From Asterias amurensis (Eukaryota; Echinodermata; Asteroidea; Forcipulatida; Asteriidae), in NCBI RefSeq assembly GCF_032118995.1, contig NC_092648.1:17822450-17886449 (forward strand): 64,000 nucleotides of DNA, in the 5' to 3' direction. The translations under genes and the position numbers were made by a program. This document shows positions 23,237-35,263 of this stretch, piece by piece; the first letter of the stretch is position 1; every line of letters starts with the position of its first letter. Below the pieces are notes generated by a model. The model was not told the origin of the DNA and did no database searches. It saw nothing but the letters and a program-made list of their open reading frames with translations.

Positions 23237-23365
23237 CTAGATGGTGACATTTGCGATGGGGGCTTTGTCAGAGTTTGGGTCCAGAGCCGGCTTGTCTCGG
23301 ATACGTCGGACGATACAAGACACAAGAATAATCAGCCAGAACAAGACACCGAACCAAGACGCTCC
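23237..23365 (-). CDS. TMEM179: TMEM179 alternative last exon 5b
   Basis: 129 bp including TAG at 23237-23239. Acceptor tctttgcag, phase 0. Encodes GASWFGVLFWLIILVSCIVR and a charged tail. Confidence 0.88.
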   Translation of the reverse strand, partial: GASWFGVLFWLIILVSCIVRRIRDKPALDPNSDKAPIANVTI

Positions 23366-26300
23366 CTGCAAAGATGAAAAGGAAATTAGAATGAGAGGAC
23401 CTGGCAATGGCTAGACTTGTGGATAAGTCGTTAATGGTTTGTCGCGGTGATAGTCGAGTCGTGGTGGTGGCGCAATGATTCAGGTCTCCGCAGGCGGATA
23501 CCGCTCTCGCGCGAAGCTATTGGCTACTGACTGCATAGCTTGAGAGCAGTAGTCTTGCGATAGCCAGCAGTCTTGCGAGAATATCGCCCGTGTCAGCTTC
23601 ATCTTTAACAACTTGCCCACATACATGTAAGCAATGGCCTGATTCCACTAAAGCATTAAGATTCATCTTAAAGGAACACGTTGCCTTGGATCGGACGAGT
23701 TGGTCAAAACAAAAGCGTTTGTAACTGTTTTTTATAAAATGCAATGGTTGGAAAGGTGTTTTAAAAGTAGAATACAATGTTCCACACAAGTTTGCCTCGA
23801 AATTGCGTGGTTTTCCTTCTACTGTGCGAACTAACATGGTCGGCCATTTATGGGAGTCAAAATTTTGACCCCCATAAATGGCCGACGTGTTTAGTCGACG
23901 AGGTAAAAGGAAAACCACGCAATTTCGAGGTATGTTTGTGTGGATCATTGTATTCTACTTTTACAACATCTTTCTACCCATATGCATTTTATAAAAAAAA
24001 CGGTTACAAAGGCTTTTCAAAGACCAACTCGACCGATCTAAGGCAACGTGTTCCTTTAATATGACTAGCATTTTAAATGAATCAATATTTAGCGCTTTAT
24101 ATCAAAAAGTGATGCTACAATTCAGATCTCTAAGGAACTCCTCGTGAAATACCCAAGTTAATTTATTACAGATATTTTTTTATATTTCATCAAGTAGACC
24201 CCTTCATATGGGCACAGCCACAATGGGTGGTACATTTTTTGTTACAAAGCCAACTAGTGAGCAACTGATAAATATCGAGTACCGTAACTCTTCACAGACT
24301 CAAAACACTTCTAAAAGCTCAAAGCACTTTTTCTTCATCATTGATATTAAGGAACACGTTGCCTTGGATCGGTCAAGTTGGTCTTTTAAAAGCATTTGAA
24401 ACCGTTTGTTATGAAATGCACATTGTTAGAAAGATAATTTAAAAGCAGAATATAATGATCTACATAAACATGCCTCGAAATTACACGTTTTTACTTTTAC
24501 GTTGTGAACTAACACCACACGGCATTTTATGGAGTCAAAGTTTTGACTCCACAAAACGGCCAACCGTTGACTTCACAAATAGGGAAATAGTGTTAATGGG
24601 AAACAAAATTGTACCCATGATTGTGGTTGTGCACATACACAAAAGCAGAGGAGCTTTATTTCTTTATGTAATTAATAAAGGTATTAGAATGAATTAGATA
24701 TTTGAGAGATAGTCAATAGTACATGCAACTCAAGAAAGAACCTGTATTATAAAGAGTATACAGAGATACATTGATTAGTGGACAACATCACAAACATTTC
24801 AGACTTGAACTTAACATGAGACATGAACATGACATGCAAAAAGTAACAACAGGCAAAATGTCAATGCACGACTGATTGCATTCTTAAATCAGTTTACTGG
24901 TTACAGGTGAACAAAATAACAACACTTGCCATTTTAGGCAACTCAATTAACGATGCACAGTATTTTTGTACGTCTATAGGCCCATTTTGACACCACGGCT
25001 TTGGAACTGGCTTTAGCCCGGTTCATACTTCCTGCAAATACTTCATGCATTTGAAGCAAATTTGATGTCAAAGCTCCGCTTTCACAGGGAATTTTTCCGT
25101 TGGGCTGAAAACAGCTCAACTCTAACGAATTGTTTGTTGTAAGTTTGTGACATCAAATTCACTTGCCACTGGCAGCATAGTGTTAGCCAGAGGGGTGTCT
25201 GGGTGTCTTTTGGACACCCTGTTTTTAATTTGGACACCCTGTTTCATCTGTCATTTACATGTAAATTTATTGTAGGTGAACAATTTGGACACCCAGTTTT
25301 AAAATTTCCAGCAAATTTGGACACCCTTTTACCAAATCCTGGCTAAAACCTTGACTGGCAGGAAGTTTGAACTAGGCTTAAGGCTCTGCCAATCAATGTG
25401 AAAACAATTGCCTGTAGTCAAAGGCTTCAAATATACAGGCAAAGCCTTAAACATGCTTAAACCTATGCCAAAGCCTCAGCCGTGGTTTCAAAAACGTCCC
25501 AAGATACCATACAGTACACCTAGTTTTGTCACAGTGCAGCCAGTTTATTTTTTACTTTTTTTGTCTCCATGAACCAAATTAATGTTATGAATGAGCGGCT
25601 GTGAGGAAAATCTAGTCTGGACCCTTTCAGCTCTGATGAGAACCAGTACTCATGGTTGTTATTGGATACAGGGAACACGACATAGACATGGAAGCATGAT
25701 AGTCAGATCACCATGTCTTGTATGAGAGAAAGACACCACCAGGGCTGTGTTTTAATCGATTGATGCAGATCATAACCGAGAAACCGTTTGTCCTAAATCA
25801 TAATAGACTATTCAGCAACATGCAAAAAAACCACTAACTTGCAAATGTCTGTGCACCCTGTGAGCGTTTTACGTTAGCATGGGTTTTCGTTCGTCCACCG
25901 TGGCACCATCCTCTGGTGTACCCTTGTCCATGAGGCGGCGGGCAATTAAGACTGCCAGTAATAAAGCCCAAAACAGCACAGTGAACCATGATGCGCTCTG
26001 TACAGAGTAGTGGGAGGGGGGCATGATGAGTGAACAGAAAGTGATGGTAGATGATGATGAGGAGTGTTAACTAAGCTACTTGTTTCAGTATCGGATTGCG
26101 TTTTAACTGCATATAAGCAAGAAGTGTTTGACGCATAAACTACCAACTAATACTGCTCGTACAATATGAAGAACTACACGTACATTTATTGTAAAATGCC
26201 TAAATTGAAGAATGAAGGTGAACAAGACAGAACACATTTAGTACCTTTAGTTTCAGAGAAGCTTGAGGTCATTTTGTGTAATTACTTTGATAACAACTTA

Positions 26301-29300
26301 TCAAGCATCGTTTTAAAGATGAAAAAATTGTGCTCCATCTATATTTTAAACACCAAAGCTCAAATTGGGGGGGGGGATCCATAAGACTTGTAGCTCATTC
26401 ATAATGAACAAGAATGTTCTTGTCACAAGATCAAATTCCTAGTATCGTATTTGGAATTACAAGTATTTATTTTTGCGTGGAAGACTGCTCTGCAACAGGT
26501 TTTTGTAATTGTTGATTGTCTGAAAGGCTTTTTCTACACTTGAAGTGACTTTCTAGGCTAGCAGAGCACTATGAAATGAGAAGCCTAGTTTGAATACAGA
26601 GTGTTATAATGTGGCAGATGGGAAGTGCAGTACAACTGATACATGAATGGTTGAAATGGATGTGCACCATTACATACACATGTACATGTAGTACTTTCCG
26701 GAAAGATACACCAATGATACACCAAGGTAAATGCTAATGATAATGTCTAGGGATGCTAAGTACATAAGTCTGGCTATACATGTAGGTGGAGTACAATAAA
26801 ACACAGAGCTGTGGATGTGCTGCTTTGTAACTAGAGTTCAGAATCATATTTTATTATATGAATAACATGGCTTAATGCACCTTTCAGCACAAAACACCGA
26901 GCTAACAGTGCCTCCATAAATGCCGAGTTCTATGGTACATATCGGTAAAGCAGCGCCATAAAAATTAAGCCCAGGTCCAAACTTTATGACAATACTTCCT
27001 ACAATGTCAAGCATCACTTATGATAAAAAAAACATTTATGCTTTCAGAGTTAACATCAAATGTCTATAAGACAGACAGCCTTAAGGCCCGGTCCCACTGC
27101 AGCGATAACAAGAATAATAACGATAGCTACGCAAAGAGAACACATTCCATTGGTTGAATGAGTGTGTGTGTATTCGGCGTGGAGCAATTCAACCAATAGA
27201 ATGCATTCTCTTTGCGTCGTGATCGTTTTCGTTATCGCTGCAGTGTGACTCGGCCTTTACACTTTACAGACAAGGCAGTTCGGCTAGAGTGTGACCTAAA
27301 TCTTCCCATGTCACTCAACACCAAATTGTTTCGACTTAAATAAGTTTGAAATGACAGACCCAGTTAGAATCAGTTACTACGCCAATCCTTTACTTTTGCC
27401 AGTGGATATGGAAGGAGTTGGTATGGTAATGCAGCCTCATTCAATTTGGACTATGAAAGATGAAAGAATCCAGAAGCTACAACAGGTTCAATGTTAGAAG
27501 CTTCAGGAAATAGCATACAAACACTAAGCACACAGATACTACATAACTGTACAATTTCAACAGAGAAACAACCAGAAAATAATCAGCATAAGCAAAGAGC
27601 AGTACAACACTCCTGCTTTTGGCACCTCAACAAATTATTAAAGTTAGTTGAATACTTGAAAACACACACCAGAATAGTTTTGAAGGTTTTTTGATGCATT
27701 TCATAATAAAAACACACCAAAGATTAATGTGTCTAGATTGAAAAGTTTAGATCGAAAAAGGTATTATGCAAGTCTCGCATGTATTGAAAATGATAAAACT
27801 TGAATGGCGACTTCATTTTTCACTGAAGTTGGTGTGAACGCCGAGGTTGGCGTTTGATAAGCTCATGTCAGGGGCTCACCCAGATAAGCAGACTGGGGTC
27901 GACCCGGGGAAGCTAATCGCAACACAAGAGGCCATTCAGAAGAGTTGAAAACAGTGGACATGTATTGAAAGACAGGAGGATTAATAAGCTCAAAGCAACA
28001 TTTGTTTGAAGATCCAGTAACAAACCAATCACACTCAAGCATAGGTTTCAGTAATTAAAACCAAATCAAATATCACATTTCAACAACAATTAATAGTCAG
28101 CAATGACACCTAAACCCATAACGCAACTAACACACCAGGGAGAAACACTTACCTGTGCCGTGGTCAAAAAGCCAAAGAAATTTCCGCCCGCGTAGGTGCC
28201 ATGAGTTTTTTTGTCTTGTGCCGTTCCACAAGTAGCTCCGCTGTTCCAATCAAGATCACCTGGTACTGTTGCACAACTTTTAAGATAAAGAAGAAGTAAA
28301 ATTCCACCATGAATTTTACAACATTATTCGTCAAATAGAGGGTACAAATCAAATAAGTTAGATTGCAAATTTTGTATGTCAGATGCCACAGACATTTATT
28401 TTTATTATTATTACTATTATTATTCTTCATTTGGCATTCAAACATACAATACAAAGCAAGAAAATAATGAAAATAACACGGGAACATACAACAGAGCCAC
28501 ATGTAGCAACACATGCCAGGAATATGTTTTTAAAACCTGATAATATAAAACCTAATATTTATAACATGAGCCTCTAGATAAAATAAAATTATTTGGGGTC
28601 ATCATTCATTTATGTATGACAGTACATGAACATGAAAGTACATGTATGCTTGGGCGATATTGCTTTTATTATCCCACGAATACGATATATCATCAAAAAA
28701 GTATCACGATATTCGATTAAATCACAATTTATATTTGAATTATAAAATTTTGACATTTTACTGTGCCCAATTTTAATACTTAAAAAAATCTATTTAAAAA
28801 ACGAGGTATGGATCTGTGAGGTGTACTGTCTACCCAACACACATAAAGTGTCTTTTAAATTGTCTACTGCACATTTGAAAGTGTATTGTAAATTAAGTGA
28901 GCAATTGTGAACAATCTATTTTGTTATTCACAAACAGCGAATTAAGACACCCCAGTTCTCAATTTTCATAAAACCCTACACGGTCAACACTCAAGGGCCA
29001 TTGTAAAGTGTTGATACCATGAGCTCACAAAAAGTACAAAAAAATATGCCTTCATGTTTAAGTGGATCCCTTATAGTTTAATCATCACCATGAGGTTCAT
29101 TACATTTAAAGGAAATAGCGTACATGTAAACAACGCGATGTGGTTGTGGGTCCCTACAGAGACCTGAAATTTGTGACGTGGATGGATGACGGGTGACATA
29201 CATGTATTCAAGAATTTAGAATATGCCATAATATTTGGCTATTTCTGTACTTCCTGTTGAACTAAAAATGACCATCGATAGAAAACCAACTATAAGTACA

Positions 29301-32300
29301 AACCTATTGTACATTATACAAACTGTAGAATTTGAGAAGTGATTTATTTTTTAGATACTTTAAAACATATATGTTGGGGTTGACAAATTAGCTAGAGACC
29401 TCAAGACCTCAGATTTAGAATTTGAGGTCTTGAAATCAAACATCTGAAAGCACACAACTTCGTATGACAAGGGTGTTTTTTCTTTCATTATTATCTCACA
29501 ACATCGTCGACTGGTTGAGCTCAAATTTTCACAGGTTTGTTATTTTATGCATAATGTTGAGATACACCAAGTGAGAAGACTGGTCTTTGACAATTACCAA
29601 TAGTGTCCAGTGTCTTTAACGTGCCAGCGCTCTACCAACTGAGCTATCTTGTCCTTGAATTGGCAGTCACCCTATTTTGTTAGTATCTTCAAGTTTCGTT
29701 ATGACAAGGACATTTTCACAGGAAAACGATAACTTCGGAGATCATTATTTTAACCTTGTTGATTCAACCTTACATACATTGTACATTATCTTAAAGACCA
29801 CAGAGTTGACATTGTTTCATGTTATTTTAACAAACACAATAACATTCACTTCAAGTGATTTTCTACTTTCTGCCCAGGTAGTAGTTAAAAAGCAGTCCTT
29901 TTCAGAACTGAGAAGTCGGAAGATCTACTCCACGGTAGAAGAATATAAAGTCAGTTATTTAAGTCTAAAGAACAAAATCTACCTGGCAAGTAGATACACA
30001 CATGGTGTTACCGCAAACCAAAAAGCAAACAAATTTATATTTTCATGGTGGGTTGGTGGAATGATGAGGGTTTCACATATGAACAGATGGCACTGATGAA
30101 ATAAAGATGCTTCAACGGATAAGCTTGGGCGATATCACGATATTATCGAATATCGCGATATTAATTTGGACACGATTTCGATATCGGATGGATTTGGTTT
30201 AAATCGAAATATCAATATATCGCGATATATCACGATATAATCGCGATATATCGATTAAATATCGCGATGTATTTGCTAGCTGAGACATCTTGCACCTCAT
30301 AGGTTTGGAGTAAAACCAGAAGAATAGGTCATTAGAACACCTCTCTTATGCTAGGACTGTCTCTTCTACAACTTTCACTTGGAGTTTTAGGACTGATGAT
30401 GTCTAATGTCATTAATCGCGATTTTAACGAATATCGCGATATATTGTCGGCGATATATCGTGAATAAAATAAATCGATATCGCCCAAGCTTATCAATGGA
30501 TGTTACTGAGGTGATCTAGCCGCAGCTGCTTAAACATGGCTAACTCACAACCGATCAAAACATCTTAAGGAGGAACTTACTCAGTTACTTTACTCCCAAG
30601 AGATGCTCCGCTCGTTAAACTTGCACAAAATCTTTTGAATCCAATGCTGAGTATACAGGAATCAATGAAGAGGAGAACAAGGCACAATACATTGATGATA
30701 ATAGCTGGTAGCAACAACTCTCGCCTGATGGAGGAAAAACACATACACACATAGAAGATGAGAAAAATACTCACAAGTTTGAAGGTAAAGCCCGGTTCAT
30801 ACTTCATGCAAAAGCGAAGTGAATTTGATGTCAAAAATATCCCTTCTCAGTGATATTCGCAAGTGAGTTGCCCAGAGCTGAACTGCTGCGAAATTCGTTG
30901 CAAATTTTGCGTCGTCAACATTCGCTTCGCAATCGCATTCGCAGGAAGTATGAACCAAGCTAAACACCTACATTATGAACATGTAACAAGTTTGCAACAC
31001 CAGGAGAATTTGACACCCTATGTTAGCTTAATAGTACATGTACCTCTCAGCATTGCAGCATTAGCCTATCTTTCTTGATAATATTGCCCCTTCCCCCCCC
31101 CCCCAAAAAAAAACGGCTGTTTTTCTTGACAAAAACCAATCTATGACCCTTACTTTATTAATGGGAAGGTATAAAGAGAAGGTCCACATTTTGGTAAATT
31201 TCAGCAGTGCAAATGCAAACATTTGGTTAGAAATACAGTAAGCTTTCGATGGTATAGGCCTAAAGCATTTTGGGATTCATTTAACCTCGAAGTAACGACT
31301 TTATGCACCACATTTTTAATATGTCATAACATTTATCATATTGTGTATGGCTATACGAGATTATTGTTCCTGCGTGGACATATTCGGTCTGGATTGTTGG
31401 CGATACATCTAGAAAAGGTGACCAATCTTCACAGGTTATTTTCATTGTTTACAAAGATCTACATATTATAGGATTAAAACAACTGAATGATTAAGTTGTA
31501 GAAAATTTGTTAATTAATGAGTCGTTTATGAATGAGAGAAGTATTGTCATTTAAATTCACATTTCACACCGATGGATAGATAACATTGAAGCTCTTATCG
31601 ACACACCTGAATTTCCTGTAAACATTTGAGCTACATTAAAATAAACAGTCTACTTCCTGCAAACAACACTACACAGCTCATAATACACGTATACACACAT
31701 GAATCAGAGTGACAGTATGGGAAATTCACGGGACCACTAGTGGCATTGTCAGTGTATTCAGCAGTTTAAGTGTGCGTGTTTCATACTATGTACACACACT
31801 TTTTCTATGAGGAGTTTATAGAAAGGTTTATACAAATATCCGAATGCTTTATGAGAGCATTGTCACAGAATACAATCATGAGGTGAAATCTCAAACAGAA
31901 AAAGCAAGACTCCACCGATTAGTTGTATCCGGCATGAATGCGAAAAGGAAATTTTAATTTTTTTTTAAATTACACAGTTTAGATCCTTGTCATTTTTAAA
32001 GTTAACACAAAATAGACACAGAAACTTGTCAACGACACGTATTCTAAAAAGCCCTAAATGTGTATGACTGTCATGTACCAGGCCTGGAATGACATCTTAA
32101 AAAGAATAAGGGCCATTTTCATTTTGTAAAGTCAACGGAAACTTTTGAAGGGGCATCATGGTCAAGACCTGGGGCAACGGAGGCCATGGACAAATGGGCA
32201 GGGAATTGTTATTTAGCAAATGACACTGCAAACTGTCCCAAGCTTCCTATAACTATCCATATAGAACTCCTTTAGTGAATTGTGGAGCATCGCGGCAGTG

Positions 32301-34125
32301 CACTAGGCCAAAATACAGGATGGCATGTGACGCGCGTTCCACCACTCAAATTACAAGAATCTGTGTGTGCAGTGTTTAAAAATAGCTTTGTTGAGATACT
32401 GAGGCTATTAATTCTCTAACAGGCCCGATACTTCAAGGAAGCACTGAAGTCGATTGCTTTTATGCCTCCTATTCATTGCCTAAATTGGTGCCCTTGAAAC
32501 GCTTCAATAGAAATGTATAATTTCCTCATAGGGTACCCTTGGAGAAAATGCCTTGGTGCCCTTTCAAAAACGAAGCATACACGTGAACACAAAGAGCTCT
32601 CCTCAGAATTACAGGAAAGCAGTTTATAACAACTCATCAAAATGAAGGACTGTATTTTATCACACATCGGTTAGTGTAACTTGTAAGGGTTTAAACAAAC
32701 AAATAAAACACTACCTTTCTTTAGCCCACTGAAAGAAGATGGACACATGATATAAACCAAAAAGGAGGGCATAGAAACAGGCAATTATCTCTAGTCCAAC
32801 GCTGAATCCACACACGCCATTGCTACCAAGCTCTGTAAAGTAGAATGCAGTCGAATTGCACCATTTCACCTCGGCAAAGAGTAAACAGTCCCCAGAAAAT
32901 GACACCTGTTCAAGGGGGAAACAAAGTTAGAAGTTTACAATGGTTCTGGAAGGGGATGGTAGAAGCATGGCATGTCGTGGCGCAAAGGACTCGAGCTCTT
33001 GTGACTCAAGTTTGAGTTTTGAGTCCAGGGGTGGATTTCACAAAGAGTTAGGACTAGTCTTATCTCGAGTTAAGACCAGCTACTCGTCCTAACTTAGGAC
33101 TATCCTTGCAATTTGTTTATCTTGTAGGACTAGTCCTAAGTTAGGACTAGTCCTAACTCTTTGTGAAATCGACCCCTAGTCTTGACACTTGTGTCCTCAA
33201 TAAAGCAAGGCACCATAGTTAACCATAGCTTCATCTTTCAGAGCAGATGTACACATATAAAATGGTCGATCCCATGTGTGTTATGCAATGCACACCAAGG
33301 AACCCAGTACACTTAATAAATGGTTTATAGAGAAGGGGTATACCCAGTGTCTGCTGATCAGCAGCTGAGCAGCACATCGATTTTTAAAAACATAAATATT
33401 ATAAGGTGCTACATATTCATTATTAAGCATGTTAAGTGGGTCTCATAATAAACAAGTAAATAATTAGTTATTGCATATGAAACCTCATCATTTGTCACAC
33501 AATTGTACTTATGTATATCATATGATAGGATGCAGCCTTTTTTAAACCCTAGATCAAATGGCATTTAACGAATGAAAAAATAAAGATAAAGAAGTGCAGC
33601 GGTGGATGAAGTTTATCCGAAATAACATCAACCAAGTTGTTGAAATAACCTCAACCACAGGGTAGTATTTTGTTGAACGACGACTGCACATTTTCACTCA
33701 TTATTTAGTTTAATAATAGTCATTGTTTTTAACATACACCAAACAATCTCATTTGACAGATAGTTTGGTTTAAACAACATAGTACAACATTTAGAATCTT
33801 TGGTAGTAGGTATTTAAAAAAAAAACTAGTCTACACGCTACGAAAGTTACCTTAAAAAATTATACTGAATTTTTACGGCAGCCGGAATTTGTATGTCAAA
33901 CATTCATGAATGTTTTTTTAAATAATGTATTGCAATGTAGTAAGTCCCCAAAATGTTTGAGGAAATGTAAGTTACCTAACGATTAAGAGAACATACAAAT
34001 ATATTCCAACAGATAAACAAACTCACCCGTGATATTCCAACAGTAACTGCAGATATCAAACCAGTGAAAAACACGACAAAATACAGAACTGTTTCTGTGA
34101 TAAGGAGACACCCATCGACCGCCAT
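23237..34125 (-). CDS. TMEM179: TMEM179-family membrane protein, isoform using distal last exon 5b
   Basis: Four-pass membrane protein of the TMEM179/TMEM179B family; molecular function is poorly known. Exons read right to left: 34027-34125, 32715-32905, 30581-30724, 28153-28276, then 23237-23365. The total is 687 bp, encoding 228 aa and a stop. Vertebrate TMEM179 is about 233 aa. All phases agree. Membrane segments lie at about residues 8-31, 69-92, 101-124 and 188-207. The family hallmark SGDCLLF follows TM1, with an NST glycosylation sequon at residue 50. Exon 4 carries a Cys-containing loop leading into TM4. Its tail reads RRIRDKPALDPNSDKAP and ends NVTI, a possible hydrophobic PDZ ligand. 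The exon 4 acceptor (aaaag at 28277) is chosen because it alone keeps the frame after the strong gtaagt donor of exon 3. Confidence 0.88.
23668..24059. mobile_element. TTAA family B foldback element
   Basis: TTAA at both ends, terminal AAGGAACACGTTGCC and complement, central CGGCCATTTATGGG palindrome. Lies between TMEM179 exons 5b and 5a. Confidence 0.85.
24347..24570. repeat. TTAA family B, right-truncated copy
   Basis: Starts TTAAGGAACACGTTGCCTT and runs past the central palindrome (CACGGC...GGCCAACCG), then stops. Confidence 0.75.
25012..25385. repeat. Family H repeat, copy 2
   Basis: AGCCCGGTTCATACTTCCTG to GGAAGTTTGAACTAGGCTTA, interrupted by another repeat rich in TTTGGACACCC. Confidence 0.65.
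25869..25997 (-). CDS. TMEM179: TMEM179 alternative last exon 5a
   Basis: 129 bp including TAA at 25869-25871. Acceptor ctgtacag, phase 0. Related to 5b at its start (ASWF, VLFW), with a different tail. Confidence 0.86.
   Translation of the reverse strand, partial: SASWFTVLFWALLLAVLIARRLMDKGTPEDGATVDERKPMLT
25869..34125 (-). CDS. TMEM179: TMEM179-family membrane protein, isoform using proximal last exon 5a
   Basis: Same first four exons as the 5b isoform, then 25869-25997. Also 687 bp and 228 aa. The last exon encodes SASWFTVLFWALLLAVLIAR, then a tail containing RLMDKGTPEDGATVDERKP and ending in MLT. It keeps the ASWF-VLFW start of TM4, but the inner half of TM4 and the cytoplasmic tail differ from exon 5b. 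The two are alternatives by arrangement: each has its own stop and acceptor, both in phase 0. Use of 5a or 5b would be decided by alternative polyadenylation or splicing. No transcript evidence is available here. Confidence 0.85.
27081..27259. repeat. Foldback family F, copy 1
   Basis: Ends AAGGCCCGGTCCCACTGCAG and CTGCAGTGTGACTCGGCCTTT; internal CCAATGG/GGTTGAAT mirrored motifs. Confidence 0.75.
28153..28276 (-). CDS. TMEM179: TMEM179 exon 4 (extracellular loop)
   Basis: 124 bp encoding CATVPGDLDWNSGATCGTAQ and on to NFFGFLTTAQ. The donor is CAG|gtaagt, phase 0. The acceptor is tcttaaaag after a pyrimidine tract. Alternative cag acceptors at 28262/28268 put a stop in frame, so the longer exon is preferred. 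Confidence 0.82.
28648..28745. repeat. Foldback element family D, degraded fragment
   Basis: CTTGGGCGATATTGC followed by diverged ATATCATC/ATCACGATATTCG words, recognisably the left end of family D. Confidence 0.55.
29390..29617. repeat. TTAA family A, half copy joined to a tRNA-like SINE
   Basis: Right half of family A ending AGTGTCCAGTGTCTTTAA, with the SINE fragment beginning immediately after. Confidence 0.75.
29618..29660 (-). repeat. tRNA-derived SINE, 5' half
   Basis: On the minus strand TAGCTCAGTTGGTAGAGCGC then TGGCACG, broken in the anticodon region where the TTAA repeat begins. Confidence 0.6.
30121..30491. mobile_element. Foldback element family D, copy 2
   Basis: Same TIRs and interior as 6059-6421, in TMEM179 intron 3. 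Flanks TTCAACGGAT and ATCAATGGAT are a 10-bp duplication with two differences. Confidence 0.88.
30581..30724 (-). CDS. TMEM179: TMEM179 exon 3 (TM3)
   Basis: 144 bp encoding RELLLPAIIINVLCLVLLF through LGSKVT plus two bases. Acceptor catcag, donor GA|gtaagt, phase 2 in and 2 out. Confidence 0.9.
30787..30962. repeat. Family H repeat, copy 3
   Basis: AAGCCCGGTTCATACTTCAT to GGAAGTATGAACCAAGCT. Directly beside TMEM179 exon 3. Confidence 0.7.
32415..32590. repeat. Interspersed 'CCTTGGTGCCCTTTCAA' repeat
   Basis: GCCTTGGTGCCCTTTCAA, GGAGAAAATGCC and CAATTTCCTCAT-type words also recur, in either orientation, at about 5930-6050, 9885-10035 and 19640-19850. Confidence 0.65.
32715..32905 (-). CDS. 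TMEM179: TMEM179 exon 2 (SGDCLLF motif, TM2)
   Basis: 191 bp, VSFSGDCLLFAEVKWCNST onward to FFQWAKE plus two bases. Acceptor gaacag, donor gtagtg. Contains an extracellular loop with Cys pairs and TM2. Confidence 0.92.
33027..33179. repeat. Foldback family G, copy 1
   Basis: GGGGTGGATTTCACAAAGAG and its complement around repeated TAGGACTAGTCC words. Confidence 0.8.
34027..34125 (-). CDS. TMEM179: TMEM179 exon 1 (TM1)
   Basis: 33 codons from MAVDGCLLITETVLYF to GISR, phase 0, donor gtgagt. The Met is in an aucATGGcg context and no better upstream in-frame Met is evident. Confidence 0.88.
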
Positions 34126-34872
34126 GATGATGTACACTAGAGAAAGCTAGCTTTCGTGACCCCCCGATCCGACTGACTGACATGGTATACACATCACAAC
34201 ACACGTACGTCGTCGGGCCCGGGTACTGTCTAAAAACTGGAAAAACACTATAGGAACTCCAGTCTAGCGTCTGGACGCATTCAAGGACACAAGAACACGC
34301 ACTCAATTTTCATTCACAGAGTGAACAATATGACAACCTGCGCGAAATTCATAATACTTCGGCAGCCTCATCTCATCGAGTCATACTGTTTACCAAGTAA
34401 TAACTACAACAACGTTGAAATTATGACTCATTATTTTGAAAGCGAGATCACAGTGAGCAGAAACTAATTTATTTGGGGGGGGGGGAATAGATCACGACGG
34501 CCCTTTAATTTTAGACTTGAGAGCAAATGAACGGCCAATGAAATACCATGAAAAATTCCCACCCAATTAAATAACGTGTGTGAAGAAAGTTTAAAACGAG
34601 GTGTTTTACCACGGGCATTATGTCTAGGCTACATCTATTGAAAACAAAAAGATGATACAGTGGTAATTGATGATAGGACACTTTTCTCATGAGACATTTT
34701 ATAAAAAATCTCCAAAAAAATGAGTAAGAGTTGACAGTCGCCGGTTCATACTAAAATTTCCGTCGATCACTAGAAGCAACCCCGCCCCTTCCGAACTGTT
34801 GCCAACCCCTCCAAAGATACTCTTTGACCCCTCCCAAAATATGACAAATATCACATAAAAAAGAACAAAGCA

Positions 34873-35263
34873 TTAAAGGAACACGTTGCCTTGGATCGGA
34901 CGAGTTGGTCTATAACTGAGCGTTTATAACCGTTTTTTATAAAATGCATATGGTTGGAAAGATGTTTTAAAAGTAGAATACAATTATTCACACAAGTTTG
35001 CCTCGAAATTGCGTGGTATTCCTTTTACTGCGCGAACTAACACGGTCGGCCATTTATGGGAGTCAAAAATTTGACTCTCATAAATGGCCGACCGTGTTAG
35101 TCGACGAGGTTAAAGGAAAACCGTGCAATTTCGAGGCATGTTTGTGTGGGTCATTGTATTATACTTTTACAACATCTTTCTACCCATATGTAATTTATAC
35201 AAAACAGTTACAAACGCTTTTCAAAGACCAACTCGACCGATCCAAGGCAACGTGTTCCTTTAA
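34873..35263. mobile_element. TTAA family B foldback element
   Basis: TTAA at both ends, same terminal and central inverted repeats as 18575-18964. Confidence 0.85.

Noticed and set aside
23517..23948. 143-aa open frame on the minus strand
   Set aside because: Mostly the TTAA family B element; the same text is open in the other copies because of its base pattern, with no protein signature.
27352..27498. 48-codon plus-strand frame starting MTDPVRISYYANP
   Set aside because: Short, antisense in TMEM179 intron 4, no motif; chance is sufficient.
28262..28268. Nearer CAG acceptors for TMEM179 exon 4
   Set aside because: Both put a TGA in frame after the strong exon 3 donor; the aaaag acceptor at 28277 keeps the frame and a sensible loop.
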